Assembly: GCA_020636435.1 (NCBI GenBank)
Contig: JACJXX010000001.1
Span: 1,815,001 to 1,879,000 of the forward strand
DNA from: Lewinellaceae bacterium
GTDB taxonomy: Bacteria > Bacteroidota > Bacteroidia > Chitinophagales > Saprospiraceae
DNA length: 64,000 nucleotides
Direction of reading: 5' to 3'
The position numbers were made by a program, and so were the translations under genes. Positions 61,525 to 64,000 of the stretch are shown here, in pieces. The first letter of the stretch is position 1. Every line of letters begins with the position of its first letter. The notes beneath the pieces were generated by a model, which saw only the letters and a list, made by a program, of their open reading frames with translations, did no database searches and was not told where the DNA came from.

Positions 61525-61555
61525 ATACTTACTAGTCAGTATATAGACAAAGATA
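61525..61555 (-). promoter_or_regulatory. HxlR gene promoter with candidate operator
   Basis: A TATCTTTG -7 box on the minus strand (61548-61555) is followed by ATACTTACTAGTCAGTAT at 61525-61542, palindromic at 16 of 18 positions. Its placement at the transcription start fits an operator for the regulator itself. The ACTAGT core resembles the TTACTA/TAGTAA sites of YodB-type regulators. Confidence 0.55.
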
Positions 61556-61611
61556 GGTATAGAACTTATTTTTGTTCGGGTTTTGAAAGAAAAAACATTT
61601 TGCTACACATT

Positions 61612-61857
61612 TGGCCTCTTTGCCACAAAGGCTCCAGGGCACAAAGTCATACTACTGGACTTTGGATGGTCCCGGGTAAAGGCGGAAATCGGAAATCGGA
61701 AGGCGGAAGGCGGAAAAGTGAGCGTTGAGTGCCTATTTGGAGCCAAATTCCGATTTCCCACTTCCGACTTCAAATAAGGGCACGTCCAAAGTCCAGAATC
61801 CCTTAGTGCCGTCTTTGTGTTTTCGTGCCTTCGTGGCAAAAACCATCTGTTGCACCG
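61612..61857. repeat. Long imperfect inverted repeat around a heptamer array
   Basis: The outer arms are TTTGCCACAAAGGC and CCTTCGTGGCAAA. Then come CACAAAG / CTTTGTG and CTGGACTTTGGA / TCCAAAGTCCAG. In the centre is a 7-bp array (GGCGGAA/ATCGGAA) with a partial complement (TTCCGATTTCC, TTCCGACTTC). It spans the gap between HxlR and the DJ-1 gene and leaves little room for a promoter of the latter. Confidence 0.65.
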
Positions 61858-61889
61858 AAAAAAATTCCAAACCAATAAATTCAGCAGAA

Positions 61890-62660
61890 ATGAGCAAGAT
61901 ACGAGAAGTTCAAAGTTACGTGCATTTTCATGGCGCGCCTTCCAAAGGCAAGATACTGATGGTGGCCAGCAGCCCCGCCGTTTCTAAGCAGACCGGCTGG
62001 CCGATCGGTTTCTGGGCGGCTGAACTGACCCATCCCCTGCGGGTATTTCAGGAGGCAGGCTATGAAGTAGGACTGGCCTCCACCGAAGGCGGAAAACTGG
62101 AGATGGACGGCTACTCCAATCCCACCGACGCGAGCGGTTACTCAGCCCACGACGTCATTTCCCTGGGCTATATGCAACAGGACTGGTTCAACCAGATGCT
62201 GGAGAATACCCGCAAGCTGACCGACGTCAACCCGGATGACTACGATGCCATCTTCCTGGTGGGCGGCCAGGGGCCCATGTATACCTACCGCGGCAATAAA
62301 GCCCTGGAAAAGCTGTTTGCCGCCTTCTACGAGGCAGGCAAGCCCAGCGCGGCGGTCTGCCACTCCACTACCCTGCTGTTGGAAGCCAAAGGCTCGGACG
62401 GCGAGCTGCTGGTGAAAGGCAAAACCTGGACCGGTTTCGCCGATGCGGAAGAGGAGTTCGCCGACCAGGCCGTGGGCATGAAGATTCAGCCCTACCGCAT
62501 CGAAGAGGAGGCCAGAAAAATCGACGGCACTACCTTCAAAGTAGCGCCTCCTTTTTCTTCCTACGCTATTGAAGACGGCAACCTGATCACCGGCCAGCAG
62601 CAGAATTCCGGCGCGGCGGCGGCGGAGTTGGTGGTGGAGCGGCTGGGGAGGGGAGTGTGA
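61890..62660 (+). CDS. DJ-1/PfpI family protein (class I glutamine amidotransferase-like)
   Basis: A 256-residue protein. The nucleophile elbow is AAVCHST (Cys157, His158). An acidic partner is in FWAAELTHP (Glu45), and VGGQGPMYTYRGN lies at about 124-136. This is the Hsp31/YDR533C branch, whose members act as glyoxalases or stress chaperones. I chose ATG 61890; the upstream frame runs through the inverted repeat. Divergence from HxlR suggests control by it in response to reactive carbonyls (inference). Confidence 0.88.
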   Translation: MSKIREVQSYVHFHGAPSKGKILMVASSPAVSKQTGWPIGFWAAELTHPLRVFQEAGYEVGLASTEGGKLEMDGYSNPTDASGYSAHDVISLGYMQQDWFNQMLENTRKLTDVNPDDYDAIFLVGGQGPMYTYRGNKALEKLFAAFYEAGKPSAAVCHSTTLLLEAKGSDGELLVKGKTWTGFADAEEEFADQAVGMKIQPYRIEEEARKIDGTTFKVAPPFSSYAIEDGNLITGQQQNSGAAAAELVVERLGRGV

Positions 62661-62665
62661 GGGTT

Positions 62666-62790
62666 GGAGGGTTGCATTGTTGGATGGTTAGATGGTTATA
62701 TTGTTGGGCTGAATGCGGTGCTTTTGCATTGTTGGATGGTTAGATGGCTATATTGTTGGGCTAAACGTTGTGCTTTTGCACAGCCATATA
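62666..62790. repeat. Octamer-based duplicated segment
   Basis: Units ATTGTTGG/ATGGTTAG/ATGGTTAT combined with GCGGTGCTTTTGC are duplicated 55 bp apart, then partly inverted (CAGCCATATAGCCATCTAAC). It begins 6 bp after the DJ-1 stop. The rest of the gap to 62992 shows an imperfect pair around AATTGGTTTTAAACAATATG but no gene. Confidence 0.7.
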
Positions 62791-62992
62791 GCCATCTAAC
62801 AATTAAAACCTATCCTCCCTTCCCTGCCCGTCATGGAAAACCGCCAGGATTTAGAATCGGGTTGCTGCTTTCATTTTTGTAATTTCTCAGACATTTAAAA
62901 CAAAAATAGTTAAACAATTGGTTTTAAACAATATGCACACTGTTTAAATTGCAGCAGCGAATTTAAATCTTTTCACCTTTAAAACACATCTT

Positions 62993-63352
62993 ATGACCAC
63001 ACAAGAAATCGCCGACCGACTGGTGAGCCTGTGCCGCAAAGGCCAAAACCAACAAGCCATCGAAGAATTGTACCATGCCGACATCGTCAGCGTCGAGGCG
63101 GCCGGAGAACCCCGGGAGGCCAAAGGGCTGCAGGCCGTAAAGGGCAAAAGCGAGTACTTCGCCAATACCATGGACGTGCACGACATGAGAGTCTCCGATC
63201 CCCTGGTCGGCGGCGCCCACTTCGCGGTGACCATGTACATGGACTCCACCAACAAGCAGACAGGGAAGCGGGAAGCCATGACCGAAGTCTGCGTTTATGA
63301 AGTGAACGACGGCAAGATCATCCGCGAACAGTTTTTCTACCCGGCAGGGTAA
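62993..63352 (+). CDS. SnoaL-like / NTF2-fold protein
   Basis: The 119-residue protein matches the SnoaL-like family: EIADRLVSLCRKGQNQQAIEELYHADIVSVEA, LQAVKGKSEYFANT, FAVTMYMDSTN and a C-terminal EVCVYEVNDGKIIREQFFYPAG. The fold is a cone-shaped pocket used by isomerases and binding proteins; the reaction is unknown. It lies downstream of the DJ-1 gene on the same strand and may be part of the same response. Confidence 0.88.
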   Translation: MTTQEIADRLVSLCRKGQNQQAIEELYHADIVSVEAAGEPREAKGLQAVKGKSEYFANTMDVHDMRVSDPLVGGAHFAVTMYMDSTNKQTGKREAMTEVCVYEVNDGKIIREQFFYPAG

Positions 63353-63357
63353 TCTTT

Positions 63358-63521
63358 TAGGCACGAGGAAAGAATAAAGTGTTCAATTATGGGGCAGTAA
63401 TTTTTGTGCCAGGCAAGGCGCGAAGAATGAGGATAGCCAAAGCTACCTGAGTGATGAGCAACGCAGCATGGCGCAAAAAGAACAAGCCAGAATGGACAGT
63501 TTATTCTTTCGTCGTGCCTTA
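63358..63521. mobile_element. Candidate MITE, 164 bp
   Basis: The ends are TAGGCACGAGGAAAGAATAA and, inverted, TAAGGCACGACGAAAGAATAA, matching over about 25 bp with few mismatches. The interior has CAAGGCGCGAAGAATGAGGA and TGAGTGATGAGCAACGCAGC with no gene. It starts 5 bp after the SnoaL-like stop. Confidence 0.65.
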
Positions 63522-63590
63522 CTGCAGCTGTTTTACTCCAATGCAACCATCGGGAGCCCCCGGCATTGGAGCAAACAGCTGCGGTTAACC
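63522..63590. repeat. Hairpin of about 65 bp
   Basis: CTGCAGCTGTTTTACTCCAATGC-type arm (63522-63545) pairs with GCATTGGAGCAAACAGCTGC (63564-63583). The loop holds ATCGGGAGCCCCCG, itself a small hairpin. Directly adjacent to the MITE. Confidence 0.7.
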
Positions 63591-63619
63591 TCGCAGCCCC
63601 ACTCCTTTTACATACTAGA

Positions 63620-63757
63620 TTCTGCGGTTTTGTGGTTTTACGGTTTTACGGTTTTACGGTTTTGTGGTTTTACGGTTTTGCGGTTTTACGGTTTTGCGGT
63701 TTTACGGTTTTGCGGTTTTGCGGTTTTGCGGTTTTACGGTTTTACGGTTTTGTGGTT
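63620..63757. repeat. Octamer tandem array (CGGTTTTA/CGGTTTTG/TGGTTTTA)
   Basis: About 16 copies of an 8-bp unit. Reading frames through it give Gly-Phe-Thr-Val-Leu-type repeats and are artefacts. Confidence 0.92.
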
Positions 63758-63858
63758 TCCCCCCAGCGGCCCCGCCCCTCTTACTCCGCCATTCTCCTGG
63801 ACAAGCCATTTTACATTCACTCATTCACTCATGAGGGCACTCCGGAAAATAAAGGCGC

Positions 63859-63930
63859 TTAGCGACGTGCGATCAATAACTATCGGGTTCTCTATCGAAA
63901 CCCGACACTTATTAATCGCACGTCGCTTAA
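63859..63930. repeat. 72-bp nested hairpin
   Basis: Outer arms TTAGCGACGTGCGAT and ATCGCACGTCGCTTAA, with inner arms ATCGGGTT and AAACCCGA and TTAT/ATAA pairs between. It can form an almost complete cruciform. No gene lies on either side to the end of the window (63353-64000 is gene-free). It could be the end of a mobile element or a REP-like unit. Confidence 0.75.
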
Positions 63931-64000
63931 CAACATTCTTTGGCCTTTTCCAACATTTCTCGTAAATTAGCCCCTGACACGATCATTGCCAGGCCTTTGC

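Noticed and set aside
63522..63590. Integron attC site
   Set aside because: The hairpin lacks properly placed RYYYAAC and GTTRRRY core sites and there is no integrase or cassette series.
63468..63965. 165-codon plus-strand frame near the right edge
   Set aside because: Mostly translation of the CGGTTTTA octamer array and of a hairpin; no start signal.

Overview
The window is chromosomal DNA, roughly 55% G+C, from a member of the Bacteroidota. It most resembles a marine or activated-sludge Saprospiria lineage (Lewinella, Phaeodactylibacter or Haliscomenobacter-like). This rests on Bacteroidota-type promoters (TTG, about 20 bp, TAnnTTTG), families largely confined to the phylum (DUF4293, DUF4870, 2TM, DUF5777, OstA-like, a gliding/ExbD-type operon with two exbD genes, EAD11) and many secreted or lipoprotein genes. 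Species cannot be assigned by eye.

Layout. 0.4-7.4 kb: small membrane protein, Gfo/Idh/MocA oxidoreductase, lipoprotein, polyprenyl-phosphate sugar transferase, M16 protease. 8-9.4 kb: rpsF-rpsR-rplI. 9.5-16.6 kb: AAA/PD-(D/E)XK protein, SF1 helicase, ABC exporter, ruvX, def. 16.7-18.45 kb: complete IS66-type element. 18.9-29.9 kb: housekeeping block with RNase H, tatD, tRNA-Ser, exbB/exbD operon, DUF4293, FAD oxidoreductase, OstA-like, BatE-like, and rplU-rpmA in which L27 carries a helix-hairpin-helix tail. 30-33.7 kb: accessory island with a broken caspase gene, a REP-associated tyrosine transposase (RAYT) among its own REP palindromes, and an IS4-type element plus a short MITE that share ends and the same 12-bp REP target. 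33.9-39 kb: leftward cluster of a secreted protein, an EAD11 death-like-domain membrane protein, a caspase-TonB fusion and a caspase-FGE fusion. 39.4-47.6 kb: tricorn-like protease, MACPF lipoprotein, FkbM methyltransferase, arylsulfotransferase-like lipoprotein, and an internally deleted DNA methylase. 47.9-55.5 kb: a RelE/ParE-like-UvrD-ankyrin helicase with a secreted partner, GNAT, 2TM, DUF4870, metallophosphoesterase. 56.5-64 kb: cytochrome-like lipoprotein with a DUF5777 barrel, AraC regulator, an IS1182 element, an FG-GAP gene stump, HxlR, DJ-1/PfpI and SnoaL-like genes, and several palindromic elements.

Two themes stand out. First, the 33.9-39 kb caspase cluster looks like an undescribed envelope-associated conflict or cell-death module. 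It joins a death-like adaptor on a membrane protein, two exported caspase-like proteases with intact His/Cys dyads, and a TonB-type C-terminus. A third, degraded caspase lies 3 kb away and a MACPF lipoprotein 4 kb away. Second, the intergenic space is unusually rich in structured repeats: 8-bp (sometimes 7-bp) tandem arrays starting right after stop codons, at least three dispersed palindromic families, REP/BIME elements with their RAYT, MITEs, and mobile elements nested inside these repeats.

All functional calls are from reading the sequence. No database search was possible.
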